Position numbers and translations under genes: made by a program | Assembly (NCBI GenBank): GCA_017512885.1 | Contig: JAFWEP010000041.1 | Coordinates: forward strand, 1 to 51,408 | Direction: 5' to 3' | DNA: 51,408 nt | Source of the DNA: Erysipelotrichaceae bacterium | GTDB lineage: Bacteria > Bacillota_I > Bacilli_A > Erysipelotrichales > Erysipelotrichaceae | The notes under the pieces: model-generated | Told to the model about the DNA's origin: nothing | The model's input: the letters and a program-made list of their open reading frames with translations, nothing else | The model's database searches: none | In this document: piece by piece, positions 16,701-26,036 of the stretch | Position numbering within the stretch: position 1 is the first letter of the stretch | How the letters are laid out: each line of letters starts with the position of its first letter

Positions 16701-19700
16701 GCATGTGCACTCTGGACAACTTCGTGGCTTTAAACCTGAAAGATGAGAGCGGGGATATGTTCGTATCCAGGACCGACTGGTCCCGCGCTTACCTGCATGG
16801 CCGCAATCACCGGGTGGCGGTCAGTTCCGTCAAGAATTTCGAACTGGTCGAGAATGACTTGATCAAACACGAACTGAAACTGCACAGCAGCGTTACGATG
16901 ACGCAGCAGTCCAATGTTCTGGAACAGGCGGAGTACTACGAAGCCCGGGAAGAAGGACTGATCCCTTCCACCAGGAGCGGCACCTGGTATGACCTGCTGC
17001 CGATCGGGGTCATGCCGGATCTTGATTCCGTAAAGCTTTCGGATGGTGACAAACTGAAGGATGTTTATACCATTGAGAACTATAAAGGCAGCGGACGCAT
17101 CATGGTCGTCGTAAAAGCGGAACTGCAGCCCCGTGTTTCTTATACCAATACCAGCGATCCGAACCCCTATCGGAATGATCCTACCTATCCGCGGGAAGGA
17201 TACAAGGATGTCCATACCTTTGAATTCGATTCCTACTATTCCTGGGATCAGGCCAGACTGTACGGCATCGGCAATACCGTCCGCAACGTAGCGGCGTATG
17301 AAGCGGATGAAGACAAGCTCGGCAACATCAATGGCTGGTCCGGTGAACCGGACGATCCGCAGGCCAATCATAACCAGCGGGCTATGGATGCGGTCGGCAA
17401 CGATAAGGAACTGATGACCGGACTGGATCCGGAACGTCAGGACGAACACAATGCCTTCGTCTATGCCGGTTCGGTCCTGAAGTCGGAAGAGATCGACTTC
17501 ATGGCCGCTACGGAATTACGGAAATATGTTACCCGGGATGGTCTGGGCAGCTGGACTTCCGGCCGTGACGGTCAGACACAGGTCACTGTGCATGAAGGGG
17601 ACTTCTATACCTACATGCTGTACGTGGCTTCGGATAATGAAACGACCACCAAGAATATCATCCTGCTGGATTCGCTGGAAGATTACGTTCCGCACGGCAG
17701 TGATTATGATATCGGCAGACAGCGCTGGAGCGGTCTCTTTCATTCCGTGGATGTTACGGAAGTAACAGCCATGGGCATTCAGCCGGTGATCTATTACAAT
17801 ACTTCCAATCTGGATCTTTCGGCATTAAAAGGCGGAGACAGCGAGAGCGGACAGACTGTGATCGATGATCCCGATAAGGTCTATGATTACCTGCAGGGCA
17901 ACGGCTGGACTACAGTTTTGCCGGAAGATCCGACGAGTGTGAAGACGATCGCTGTCGATCTGCGTCATAAGGCAGACGGCAGTGACTTTGAGCTCGGCAA
18001 GGAAGAAAACCTCTATGTCACAGTCCGCATGCGGGCCAGAGTCTATGATACGGCCGGCGAAGAGACCGATCCGTTCGATCCGGACGAGGAAGCCCGCAAG
18101 GATCCCGCCAACAACGACTACGCTTTCAACAGCGTTTACCTCGGCTGCACGCAGGTAGATCCTTTAGGCAGGGATACCCATGCGGTCATCAGCTATGACT
18201 ATACCCGGGTCGGCATCCTGCCCTTTGAACTGCGGGTAACGAAAGTCTGGGATGATGCCGCCAACAACGACGGCAAACGCCCGAACGGGATCATCGTACA
18301 CCTGCTGGCCAACGGACAGCGGATGGATCCGGACCGTACCATTACCCTGAACTCTTCGAATGAATGGAAGGGCACCTTTGAACATGTCATCCAATATGAC
18401 GAAGAGGGCAGATGGATCACCTATACCTTCGAAGAAGAATCGGCTGATGACAATCCGAACTTCAATCTGGAAGGCTACGTGATGGGCACGGAACGCCGCA
18501 ATGAAGAAGTGACCCTGACCAATACCTACGCTCCGGAGAAGACGAAAGTCGACTTCACCAAGACCTGGAAAGATGATGACGGGGAGAACCTGTCTTACCG
18601 TCCGGAGTCCATCACGGTACGCCTGAAGGCAGACGGGCAGTTCACCGGAAAGACGCTCATCGTAAAGCCGGACCGTTCCGGCAACTGGACCGGTTCTTTC
18701 AGTGACCTGCCAAAATATACCAATCCGGAAGGCCTCTCCGGCAGACAGCGCGAGATCGAATATACCGTTGAGGAAGAACCTGTCTACAAGTACAACGATA
18801 GTTATGAAGCAGAGGAAGACGGTACGATCACCATTACGAACAGGTTCTATCCTTACGGTCATATCGAAGTAAGAAAGAAAGTTGAGAATGCGACCGAAGT
18901 ATCGAAAGATCAGGAATTTACCTATACTCTCCTCCTGAAGGATCCGGAAGGGGAAGACGTTACCGAGAAGTTTGGTTATTTCGAATATGAAGCTGATGAC
19001 AGTATATTCGCATTCGGTATGATCGGAAACGGGGACAGTTTCACGCTGAAGGACGGGGAAAAGATGGTCATTGCCGAGATCCCCTCGGAATGCACGTATG
19101 AGATCATTGAAGAGGATGCCCCCGGCTTTACGCTGGTCAGCAGTTCCGGTACGGTCGGAACGATCCGGGCCGGTGCGACCCAGAACGTCAGCTTCACCAA
19201 CCGCTATAATGCAGGCGGCAGCGAGAGCGTCAGTCTGTTCAAGACGCTGTCCGGACGGACGATGAGCCGCTACCAGTTCCGTTTTGAACTGATCGATAAG
19301 AATGAAGGTTCTGAGACTTATGATCAGGTGATCCGGACCGCATCAGCGGATGCGAACGGCAATGCCCAGTTCAGCCGTCTGAGCTATACGGAAGCCGATC
19401 ATGGGAAGACCTTTACCTATGAGATCCGGGAAGTGGACCGGGAGAAGCCGGGCTACACCTACGATACGAATACCTATACCGTCAAGGTCACTGCCACCGA
19501 TAACGGTGATGGTACTTTGACCTGCGCTGCGGAATATTTCAAAGCGGACGGAACGAAGATCACGGATCCGGCTGATCCGGAAAACGGTGTTGTATTCCAC
19601 AATGAATACCACGCGGAAGGCGGCATCGAACTGATGGCCTGGAAACAGCTGCCGGACGGAGAACTGAGTGAGTATCCTCCTTTCAGCTTTGAACTGATCG

Positions 19701-22700
19701 GCAAAGACAGAAATGAAGAGTCGGAGACTTATGATCAGTTCATCACCCTGCAGACCAAACAGAGTAACGGTTCCGGTACGGTATCTTTTGACAGAGTCAG
19801 TTTCACGGAAACAGATGCCGGACAGTCTTTCCTGTACATCATCAAAGAAGTGAAGGGCTCTGATCCGCGGGTCATTTATGATGAGACCCTGCGCGGGATC
19901 GAACTGGTCGTGGCCGATAACGGCGACGGCACATTGGCTGTCACCCAGAACAACGTGACTGTTGAAAAGGAAGAGAATGAAGGCATCGTCAGTTATCGTA
20001 AAGCTGCAGAAACAACGGAACTGCCAGTCTTCGTGAACCATCTGGAACCCGGTGACCTCAGCATCACCAAGCTGACGAACTGGGAAGATGACGGTAAGGA
20101 ACCGGATGGTAATGCGCAGTTCCCGTTCGTCTTAACACTGAACGGCGAGGAACTGCCGGAGACGATCACGGTCTCTCTGTCTGAGGGAGCAGAAGGCCAG
20201 AAAGTCTATTCTGAAGGCAATCAGCCTGTTCCGTTAACGGAAGAAGAGAAAGCGGAAAGAGAAGTCGAACTGATAGACGGCGCTTACCGCTTCAGTCTGA
20301 AAGCGGGCCAGATCCTGACAGTGAAGAATCTTCCGGCCGGTATTGCCTATCAGGTCAGTGAAGAGACGCCTTCCGGCTGGATCCCCTCCAGTGAGAATGC
20401 AGCCGGTCTGGTCAAGCCTCAGGCAGAAGCTAAAGCGAAGTATACCAATATCTTCGATCCGGGCAAGGCGACCGCGACGATCGTCGCCAGCAAGCGTATG
20501 GACGGCAAGGCCCCGGCTGCCGGACGTTTCGCCTTCGAACTGGTCGATGATACCGAAGGTTCCGAAACGAAGGGTGAAGTCCTGCAGACTGTTGCGAATA
20601 CGGCCGGCGGATTCATTCAGTTCCGTACGATCTATACCGAAGAGGGGACCTATACCTACAAGCTGCGTGAAGCAGCGAATATCGTCACTTCCGTTGCGGA
20701 AGACGGAACGATCACCTACACCGACAATGAAGATGACCTGCGTACCGTCGCCTTCGATGAGAACGAATACACCGTTACGGTCGTCGTGACCAAGACCGTC
20801 GTCGACGGCAACGAAACACTGACGGCGGAAGTCTCTTATGAGAATGATGCACCGGCACAGTTCAGGAACACCACGAGACCCGGTTCCCTGCAGATCCGTA
20901 AGGCTGCCGAAGGGCTGACCGAAGCCAATGAGGAAGTGGAATTCACTTTCAAGGTCGTTCTGTCCAATGATGCCGGCATGCCGCTGACGGACAGCGGGAA
21001 CATGTTCTGGTATGCGCAGGATTCCGAAGAAAAGTCGCCTGTGGAGGTGGCTCCGGAAACTCCGGAACAGCCGGAGAACAGTGAACCGGAAGTCGATGAA
21101 GAGCCGGCTGTTTTCAGCACGCCGAACCGGACGCTGAATGCGGTGAGAAGAGGCCTGTTTGCGGCACCGGCGAAGGCGCCGATGCTGGGGGCTTCGCAGA
21201 ACTCTGCCGGCCAATTCGATATCGATGTTCCGGAAGGCTCACCGACCAGATCTGTAACAGCAGGAACGAATGTCACGATCGATTGGTACAACGAGTCTGC
21301 AACGATTGTGATACGTCCGACGGATCCTGATATGATCGCAACGATCGATGGCCAAACATTGAAGAGTTCTCTTTCTGGGTTCAAAACGACTGCAAAATAT
21401 GTCACTGTCTCGGGAATGGTCAGAGTTACCGGTTCCATGGAATACTGCTTCTACAATTGGAGTGTTTTAAACAAGGCTGATTTAAAAGGTCTGGACACAT
21501 CAGGGGTGACAAATCTCAAATGTTTGTTTAACCTTTCCAGACAGCTTACAGCTGCTGATCTTACTACCTGGAATACCAGTAAAGTAACAAATTTTGCTCG
21601 ATTGTTTGATGATACGAAAGTGGTTTATGAAGACCTGAGCAGTTTTACTACAGAGAGTATGCTCGGAGGCGGAAGCTGGGAAGAGGGTGTCTTCTGTTTA
21701 TTCTCTCGTTGCCCGACTTTGGAGTATCTTGATGTTCGGAATATGACGATCAATAGCGATACGCATTTATGGGCCATGCTTGAGTACTGCACGAATCTGC
21801 AGGTTCTTATCGTCGGGGATGGTTTCCGATTCAATACAAGCGCTCACTACAGTTCTGCTACAGGGAATAATGGCATTTTCAACGGGCATAATGCGGGTGT
21901 TAAATGGTATCGCCTGGGAATCGACAACCCTCAAGACGCAATCACAACAGAAGTACTGCGTACAAAAGTTGGCAGTGAGGCAGCCGGTACCTGGGTCAGA
22001 GTAGGCTATGATCCTAATTTCACCATTGCCTTCGATCCTAACGGCGCTACCGGCACCATGGATCCCATTACGGCAAACCTGTCCGATACGACGATCCTGC
22101 CGCCTTGCACCTTTGAAAGCGATCTGAACTTTGCGGGATGGTCCACTGATCCGAATGCGATCCTGCCGGAGTATGCCGATGGGGCAGAATTCACCGGGGC
22201 AACGACCGGCGGTCAGACCGTTACTCTCTACGCCATCTGGATGAGTGAAGACAGTTTCCTGCTGCACTACGATGCAAACGGCGGTTATTCCCGTACACAG
22301 TGGCAGCGTGTCAACGGTGCTGCCGATACGGTCAGCACACCTGTTCCTATACATCCCAGCAATTATGAATTCCTGTACTGGACGACGGAAAGAGACGGTT
22401 CCGGTGACCGCTATACCGGTATGGTCTCCGGTGCTGACTTCCATGCGGCACCCGGAGCAACAGTTAACCTGTATGCCCAGTATCTGGATCCCAGCCGCAG
22501 GGCAAAAGTCACGACCGAACACTATCTGCAGAAAGCGGACTGCAGCGGTTATGAAGCGACCCCTGTCAACGTCGACATCGAGACCTATGATCTGAATGTC
22601 GAAGTCACGCCGGAGATCCGAACCTACAAGGGCTTCCTGACTCCGGAGACGCAGACGGTGACGGTCGTCGCCGGCGGAGTTACGGTAAAGTACTACTACG

Positions 22701-24688
22701 ATCGGACACATTACACCCTGAAGTTCGACGCGAACGGCGGCAGCGGCACGATGACGGATGTCACGATGACCGGCGGCGTTTCGGCGAAACTTCCGGTCAG
22801 CCGCTTTGAGAAGGAAAACTCTCTGTTCGTCGGCTGGAATACGGAACCGGATGGCAGCGGAACGAACTACGGCGACGGACAGTCGATCAACTCGATCGCC
22901 GGCAACGATGAGACAGTTACGCTGTATGCCCAGTGGTTCAGTCTGGATGACGGTCAGTCGGCGGAAGCGACGAACGGTGAATACACGGTAAAGTGTAAAG
23001 CCAACGAAACGATCGTCTTCCCGCTCCTGCCGGCCGGAACGCACTACACGATCACCGAAGTCGATCTGCCGGAAGGCTGGAGCCTGCGCGGCATTGAGAA
23101 TGCCCGGGGCACGGTGCTGAGTGCTGAAAGAGTCAATGTGACGGCGACGAATGTCTACAGCGCTTATACGCTGGCGGACATCGTTGCCCATAAGGCTCTG
23201 CCCGGGGAAAGTTTCACTGCCGGTCAGTACAGTTTCCAGCTGCTGGATGAGGAAGGGAATGTCTTACAGACTGTCTCCAACAGCAATCAGGATCAGATGA
23301 AAGAGACGCTCGATGAGGAAGGCAATACGATCCCGAATCCGTACTATGGTACGGCACCGGTCTACTTCGATTCCATCCGTTATGAACATCAGGGCATCTA
23401 TCATTACACCATCAAAGAAGTTGCTGGTTCTGACGGTTCGATCCGTTATGATGACCATGAAGAGAAGGTCACGGTCAGGGTCACAGACCGCGGCAACGGC
23501 AGACTGAATGCTGAAGTATTCTACGATCAGAGCGGTGCGAATTTCCGCAACGCAATGAGCAGCGGAGATCTGAAGGTCTCCAAGACCTTGCACAATGCGA
23601 CGGCAGGCGCAGCTGAGCGAAGCTTCTACTTCACGCTCTATTTCTTCGATTCCCGCGGGAACGAGATCAGTGAACAGTACGAAGTGACGCTTCCGGACGG
23701 CACGACAACAATGATCAGCAGCGGCGGAGCCGTCAGCATCAAGGGCGGTGAGAGCTTCACGGTCCACGGCCTGCCGCATAAGAGCAGCTACATCGTCGTC
23801 GAGAGTCCGGCTGACGGTTATGAACTCGTTTCGAAGACGAATGACGAGGGAATGATCACGGCCGGTCAGACTGCTGAAGCTTCCTTCGAGAATGCCTACA
23901 ACAGTACGACCCAGAAAGAGGGAGGCACGGGTGCGCTGATCGAAGCGAAGAAAGTCCTGGAGAACGGCGTCATTGAAGAGGAACAGTTCTCCTTCCGTCT
24001 GTCTGACAGTGCCGGAGAGGAGATCGAAACGGTCTATGCCGGTACTGACGGTAAGGTGGAATTCTCTGCTCTGCACTACACATTGGAGGATGACGGGAAG
24101 CGCTTCATCTACTATGTGGAAGAAGTTGCCGGAAACGATCCGGACATCACCTACGATGATCACCGGGAAAAGGTCGGCGTGACCGTCCATGACAACGGTG
24201 ACGGCACGATGACTGCCGAAGTGAGCTATGACGGAGAAACGGAGGAGGAACAGAGTACTCCGCCGGTCTTCACTAACGTGAAACGGCCGGTCGAGCTGAA
24301 GATCACCAAGACCGTCTCCCGTTATGAATCCTCGTCGCCTGCGACCTTCGTCTTCCGGGTAAAGGGAACTATGACCGATGCGGAAGGGGAGAAGAACGAG
24401 ATCTATAACGATGTCGTATCGCTGACCTTCTCGAAAGAAGGCGTCGAGAGCGTTACGCTCACAGGCCTGCCGATCGGTGCGGAGTTCACCGTTGAAGAGA
24501 TCTACAGCGGTGCAGCCTATGAGATCGAGGGAGACCGGGAGAAGATGATCACCCTCTCCGGCGAAGAGGAGAACGTAGTCAGCTTCACCAACACCTATGA
24601 TGATTCTCCGAAGAAAGGCTACGGTGCCAATAACCACTTCGTCAACGAAGAAGGAAAATGGAACTGGAGCTCTGATCAGACAAAGTAA
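13736..24688 (+). CDS. Giant secreted multi-domain adhesin (Cna_B/FctA-type, 3650 residues)
   Basis: Signal peptide: residues 1-28. An acidic Pro/Thr linker (30-180) is followed by an adhesin-like region (about 225-600). Cna_B domains begin near 600 (IVKVWNDSS), 1499 (VTKVWDDAANNDGKRP) and 1604 (FTKTWKDDDG). FctA/Spy0128-type isopeptide domains begin near 1826, 1962, 2246, 3143 and 3399, alternating with shorter Cna_B-like domains (near 1709, 2105, 2382, 3278 and 3519). The domain at 2382 is interrupted by about 650 residues: an acidic linker, a BspA/DUF285-like segment (2515-2760) and InlB-like repeats with MucBP (2762-3060). Such domains usually form intramolecular Lys-Asn bonds, giving a rigid stalk. 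No LPXTG and no C-terminal membrane helix are present; the tail is short and polar. Target and mode of retention are unknown. Confidence 0.88.
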   Translation: MKKKVLTVILTGLMIFHMLPANVWTVAAEDQPAETPVSEVPEETTLPDTGGEDDPADPLIEVEPQETETTESGPSESPEISPLPAETEVPEKEEIPEETAAPQATAVPEIREEIPAETEMPAEVTETEMPEETEEPAESELPEETPEATEKPAEEKEPATDISSHPLAETSASEEEPLLALDQLSPRTLALLGMAPTGMLMMKKPKLNAAPAGSDIPTEGPVTSDDGSMTIDRVAVKWLTHSTGSDEPAGTGTLSLETDSNVISNQQFQIDFALSGKDDHEPGTIEIIFPAYLWKDRYGNEPGNLTLSVPEEPETGADFAWRRVGDSIVITNVRRISHAAKFMIQGTFRNVKPYDMVDKDVAEGSEYIDAEYTGHSGPFNVVIGLTTNSDEYVALRSNTIDAEIDTHIEAASATKSAYNTSRREYYVYHTVESATALNKGNMPAEFLEQLGGEADQYSFVRWYVSGSATGSQPFLMTVSDRFDGSVIHYKDALHEDSETIEVNGRMLGVQGALVYDEESGTYSTGNVLSEDGQNVTAVIYDGYNTLAKSAYVWTAYKQSDFPESGDEYTISNSQRVEVTGWDDQITTTKEAAATAPFRIPITYTIVKVWNDSSNAKERRPRSQSFNVNYTDDNGLHYGSETLSGGGDRWQTSWSDEGKERKYSVSEYTNTDAFMRHIIEESKHYGNDEYGNYVEYDEWFYTLERQEYDAETHTWTATNKYNERHVKLYEIPFTVPARSESAYKRTNSYIYSSRLSKNDRALNILRRGEDVIVDYYVSGSASTLPYTWDPGKDAALITSYAQRPVTLELEDNYRDDVLGDAKNSLLFDSLRLTVDDAEIAYVTLAVPSFSQYGQWGANVIGDVPKEDYVYYGWSYKEISPADAPDTVLLGLLNGEWVEFARFRKDGGNYRLTTGNGATAASGSRTVNLPSGVERVKTVLTVPAVDASDEAAWKDRIDRASMSYSVGIRLLADSETLQKRMEAVFAQDDYGMCTLDNFVALNLKDESGDMFVSRTDWSRAYLHGRNHRVAVSSVKNFELVENDLIKHELKLHSSVTMTQQSNVLEQAEYYEAREEGLIPSTRSGTWYDLLPIGVMPDLDSVKLSDGDKLKDVYTIENYKGSGRIMVVVKAELQPRVSYTNTSDPNPYRNDPTYPREGYKDVHTFEFDSYYSWDQARLYGIGNTVRNVAAYEADEDKLGNINGWSGEPDDPQANHNQRAMDAVGNDKELMTGLDPERQDEHNAFVYAGSVLKSEEIDFMAATELRKYVTRDGLGSWTSGRDGQTQVTVHEGDFYTYMLYVASDNETTTKNIILLDSLEDYVPHGSDYDIGRQRWSGLFHSVDVTEVTAMGIQPVIYYNTSNLDLSALKGGDSESGQTVIDDPDKVYDYLQGNGWTTVLPEDPTSVKTIAVDLRHKADGSDFELGKEENLYVTVRMRARVYDTAGEETDPFDPDEEARKDPANNDYAFNSVYLGCTQVDPLGRDTHAVISYDYTRVGILPFELRVTKVWDDAANNDGKRPNGIIVHLLANGQRMDPDRTITLNSSNEWKGTFEHVIQYDEEGRWITYTFEEESADDNPNFNLEGYVMGTERRNEEVTLTNTYAPEKTKVDFTKTWKDDDGENLSYRPESITVRLKADGQFTGKTLIVKPDRSGNWTGSFSDLPKYTNPEGLSGRQREIEYTVEEEPVYKYNDSYEAEEDGTITITNRFYPYGHIEVRKKVENATEVSKDQEFTYTLLLKDPEGEDVTEKFGYFEYEADDSIFAFGMIGNGDSFTLKDGEKMVIAEIPSECTYEIIEEDAPGFTLVSSSGTVGTIRAGATQNVSFTNRYNAGGSESVSLFKTLSGRTMSRYQFRFELIDKNEGSETYDQVIRTASADANGNAQFSRLSYTEADHGKTFTYEIREVDREKPGYTYDTNTYTVKVTATDNGDGTLTCAAEYFKADGTKITDPADPENGVVFHNEYHAEGGIELMAWKQLPDGELSEYPPFSFELIGKDRNEESETYDQFITLQTKQSNGSGTVSFDRVSFTETDAGQSFLYIIKEVKGSDPRVIYDETLRGIELVVADNGDGTLAVTQNNVTVEKEENEGIVSYRKAAETTELPVFVNHLEPGDLSITKLTNWEDDGKEPDGNAQFPFVLTLNGEELPETITVSLSEGAEGQKVYSEGNQPVPLTEEEKAEREVELIDGAYRFSLKAGQILTVKNLPAGIAYQVSEETPSGWIPSSENAAGLVKPQAEAKAKYTNIFDPGKATATIVASKRMDGKAPAAGRFAFELVDDTEGSETKGEVLQTVANTAGGFIQFRTIYTEEGTYTYKLREAANIVTSVAEDGTITYTDNEDDLRTVAFDENEYTVTVVVTKTVVDGNETLTAEVSYENDAPAQFRNTTRPGSLQIRKAAEGLTEANEEVEFTFKVVLSNDAGMPLTDSGNMFWYAQDSEEKSPVEVAPETPEQPENSEPEVDEEPAVFSTPNRTLNAVRRGLFAAPAKAPMLGASQNSAGQFDIDVPEGSPTRSVTAGTNVTIDWYNESATIVIRPTDPDMIATIDGQTLKSSLSGFKTTAKYVTVSGMVRVTGSMEYCFYNWSVLNKADLKGLDTSGVTNLKCLFNLSRQLTAADLTTWNTSKVTNFARLFDDTKVVYEDLSSFTTESMLGGGSWEEGVFCLFSRCPTLEYLDVRNMTINSDTHLWAMLEYCTNLQVLIVGDGFRFNTSAHYSSATGNNGIFNGHNAGVKWYRLGIDNPQDAITTEVLRTKVGSEAAGTWVRVGYDPNFTIAFDPNGATGTMDPITANLSDTTILPPCTFESDLNFAGWSTDPNAILPEYADGAEFTGATTGGQTVTLYAIWMSEDSFLLHYDANGGYSRTQWQRVNGAADTVSTPVPIHPSNYEFLYWTTERDGSGDRYTGMVSGADFHAAPGATVNLYAQYLDPSRRAKVTTEHYLQKADCSGYEATPVNVDIETYDLNVEVTPEIRTYKGFLTPETQTVTVVAGGVTVKYYYDRTHYTLKFDANGGSGTMTDVTMTGGVSAKLPVSRFEKENSLFVGWNTEPDGSGTNYGDGQSINSIAGNDETVTLYAQWFSLDDGQSAEATNGEYTVKCKANETIVFPLLPAGTHYTITEVDLPEGWSLRGIENARGTVLSAERVNVTATNVYSAYTLADIVAHKALPGESFTAGQYSFQLLDEEGNVLQTVSNSNQDQMKETLDEEGNTIPNPYYGTAPVYFDSIRYEHQGIYHYTIKEVAGSDGSIRYDDHEEKVTVRVTDRGNGRLNAEVFYDQSGANFRNAMSSGDLKVSKTLHNATAGAAERSFYFTLYFFDSRGNEISEQYEVTLPDGTTTMISSGGAVSIKGGESFTVHGLPHKSSYIVVESPADGYELVSKTNDEGMITAGQTAEASFENAYNSTTQKEGGTGALIEAKKVLENGVIEEEQFSFRLSDSAGEEIETVYAGTDGKVEFSALHYTLEDDGKRFIYYVEEVAGNDPDITYDDHREKVGVTVHDNGDGTMTAEVSYDGETEEEQSTPPVFTNVKRPVELKITKTVSRYESSSPATFVFRVKGTMTDAEGEKNEIYNDVVSLTFSKEGVESVTLTGLPIGAEFTVEEIYSGAAYEIEGDREKMITLSGEEENVVSFTNTYDDSPKKGYGANNHFVNEEGKWNWSSDQTK

Positions 24689-24699
24689 AAGAAGCGAAA

Positions 24700-24725
24700 G
24701 GAAGCGCAGGAGCGCTTCCTTTTTT
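24700..24725 (+). terminator. Rho-independent terminator of the giant adhesin
   Basis: GGAAGCGC (24700-24707) and GCGCTTCC (24712-24719) with an AGGA loop are followed by six T. It starts eleven bases after the stop codon, so no anchor-coding segment follows the gene. Confidence 0.92.
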
Positions 24726-24763
24726 CCGGGATTCGTTCATAATAGATACGTAACTGAGGTGAA

Positions 24764-26023
24764 ATGATGATCTATGAACAGATAGACAAAGACCTGCTGG
24801 ATCTTGCGGAAGAGTCTGAGAAAGTACTGAAAGAGGTATACGATAAGATCGACCGGGTCTGTATGAAGAATTCTGACCGTATCCTGAGCGCTTTTATCGA
24901 GAATAAGGTCTCCTATACCGATTTTGCCGATATCAACGGCTACGGCAACTACGATCCCGGCAGAGACAAGCTGGAGAAGATCTTTGCGACGGTGCTGGGC
25001 ACGGAAGATGCCCTGGTCCGGGCGCAGATCATGAGCGGCACTAATGCCCTCTATCTGGCTTTCTCGGCCTTATTGAAGCACGGCGATACCCTGATCTCCC
25101 TGACCGGAACGCCTTACGATTCCCTGCAGGAGATGATCGGCCTCTCCGGAGATTCTTCGCAGTCCTTAAAGAAGAGCGGGGTCCTCTATGAACAGATCGA
25201 TCTGATCGGTGATGAGTTCGATACGGAAAAGGTCACAGAGCGTTTAAAGAAGGGCGATGTCCGGCTGGTCGAGATCCAGCGCTCCCGCGGCTATTCCGCC
25301 CGGAAATCGCTCTCTCTGCGCAAGATCGAAGAGGTCATCAAAGCGATCCGGAAAGTCAATAAAGACGTGATCATCATGGTCGACAACTGCTATGGCGAAC
25401 TGGTCGAAGAAACGGAGGCCGGACATGCCGGTGCCGATATCGTCGTCGGTTCACTGATGAAGAATCTCGGCGGAGGCATCGCTTCCACCGGCGGCTATAT
25501 CGCCGGCAGGAGCGATCTCGTGGCCATGGTCGCCGACCGGCTGACGGCTCCCGGTCTCGGCAAGGAGCAGGGCGCCAACTTCAACCAGAACATCGCTTTC
25601 TTCAAAGGCCTCTTCATGGCTCCTGGCGCTGTCCGCAATGCCCTGAAGACGGCGGTGTTCAGCGCATACATGCTGGAGAAGCTGGGATTTAAGAATGTTT
25701 CTCCGAAGTGGAACGAAGAGAGAACGGACATCATCCAGACGGTGGAACTGGAAACGAAGGAGAATCTGGTCCGCTTTACCCAGGGCATCCAGGAGTCTTC
25801 GCCTATCGATTCTTATGTCCGGGTCTTGCCGGCACCGATGCCGGGCTATCCCTTCGATGAAGTGATGGCAGCCGGCTGTTTCACCCAGGGCAGCACCATC
25901 GAACTGAGTGCCGATGCCCCGGTCATTCCGCCTTATACCTTATTCATGCAGGGAGGACTGACGCCGGAGTACGGGAAACTGTCGGTATTACTGGCTCTGA
26001 CAAAGATCAGAAAAGGAAGCTAG
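24764..26023 (+). CDS. Methionine gamma-lyase family / aluminum-resistance-type PLP enzyme
   Basis: This 419-residue fold-type I PLP enzyme resembles the YnbB/aluminum-resistance family. The PLP lysine is Lys 233 in GSLMKNLGGG; MVDNCYGELVE supplies the cofactor Asp. YGNYDPGRDKLE and IMSGTNALYLAFSALLKHGD are family-typical. Members are annotated as methionine gamma-lyases, but the true substrate is often untested; a C-S lyase or related reaction is the inference. GAGGTGA precedes the ATG. The stop TAG at 26021-26023 lies in the loop of a bidirectional terminator and overlaps the stop of the opposite gene. Confidence 0.88.
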   Translation: MMIYEQIDKDLLDLAEESEKVLKEVYDKIDRVCMKNSDRILSAFIENKVSYTDFADINGYGNYDPGRDKLEKIFATVLGTEDALVRAQIMSGTNALYLAFSALLKHGDTLISLTGTPYDSLQEMIGLSGDSSQSLKKSGVLYEQIDLIGDEFDTEKVTERLKKGDVRLVEIQRSRGYSARKSLSLRKIEEVIKAIRKVNKDVIIMVDNCYGELVEETEAGHAGADIVVGSLMKNLGGGIASTGGYIAGRSDLVAMVADRLTAPGLGKEQGANFNQNIAFFKGLFMAPGAVRNALKTAVFSAYMLEKLGFKNVSPKWNEERTDIIQTVELETKENLVRFTQGIQESSPIDSYVRVLPAPMPGYPFDEVMAAGCFTQGSTIELSADAPVIPPYTLFMQGGLTPEYGKLSVLLALTKIRKGS

Positions 26024-26036
26024 ACGCTTCCTTTTT
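26011..26036. terminator. Bidirectional terminator containing both convergent stop codons
   Basis: AAAAGGAAGC (26011-26020), loop TAGAC, GCTTCCTTTT (26026-26035) and T. The palindrome CTAG at 26020-26023 supplies TAG to both the plus-strand PLP enzyme and the minus-strand SDR gene. Confidence 0.88.
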
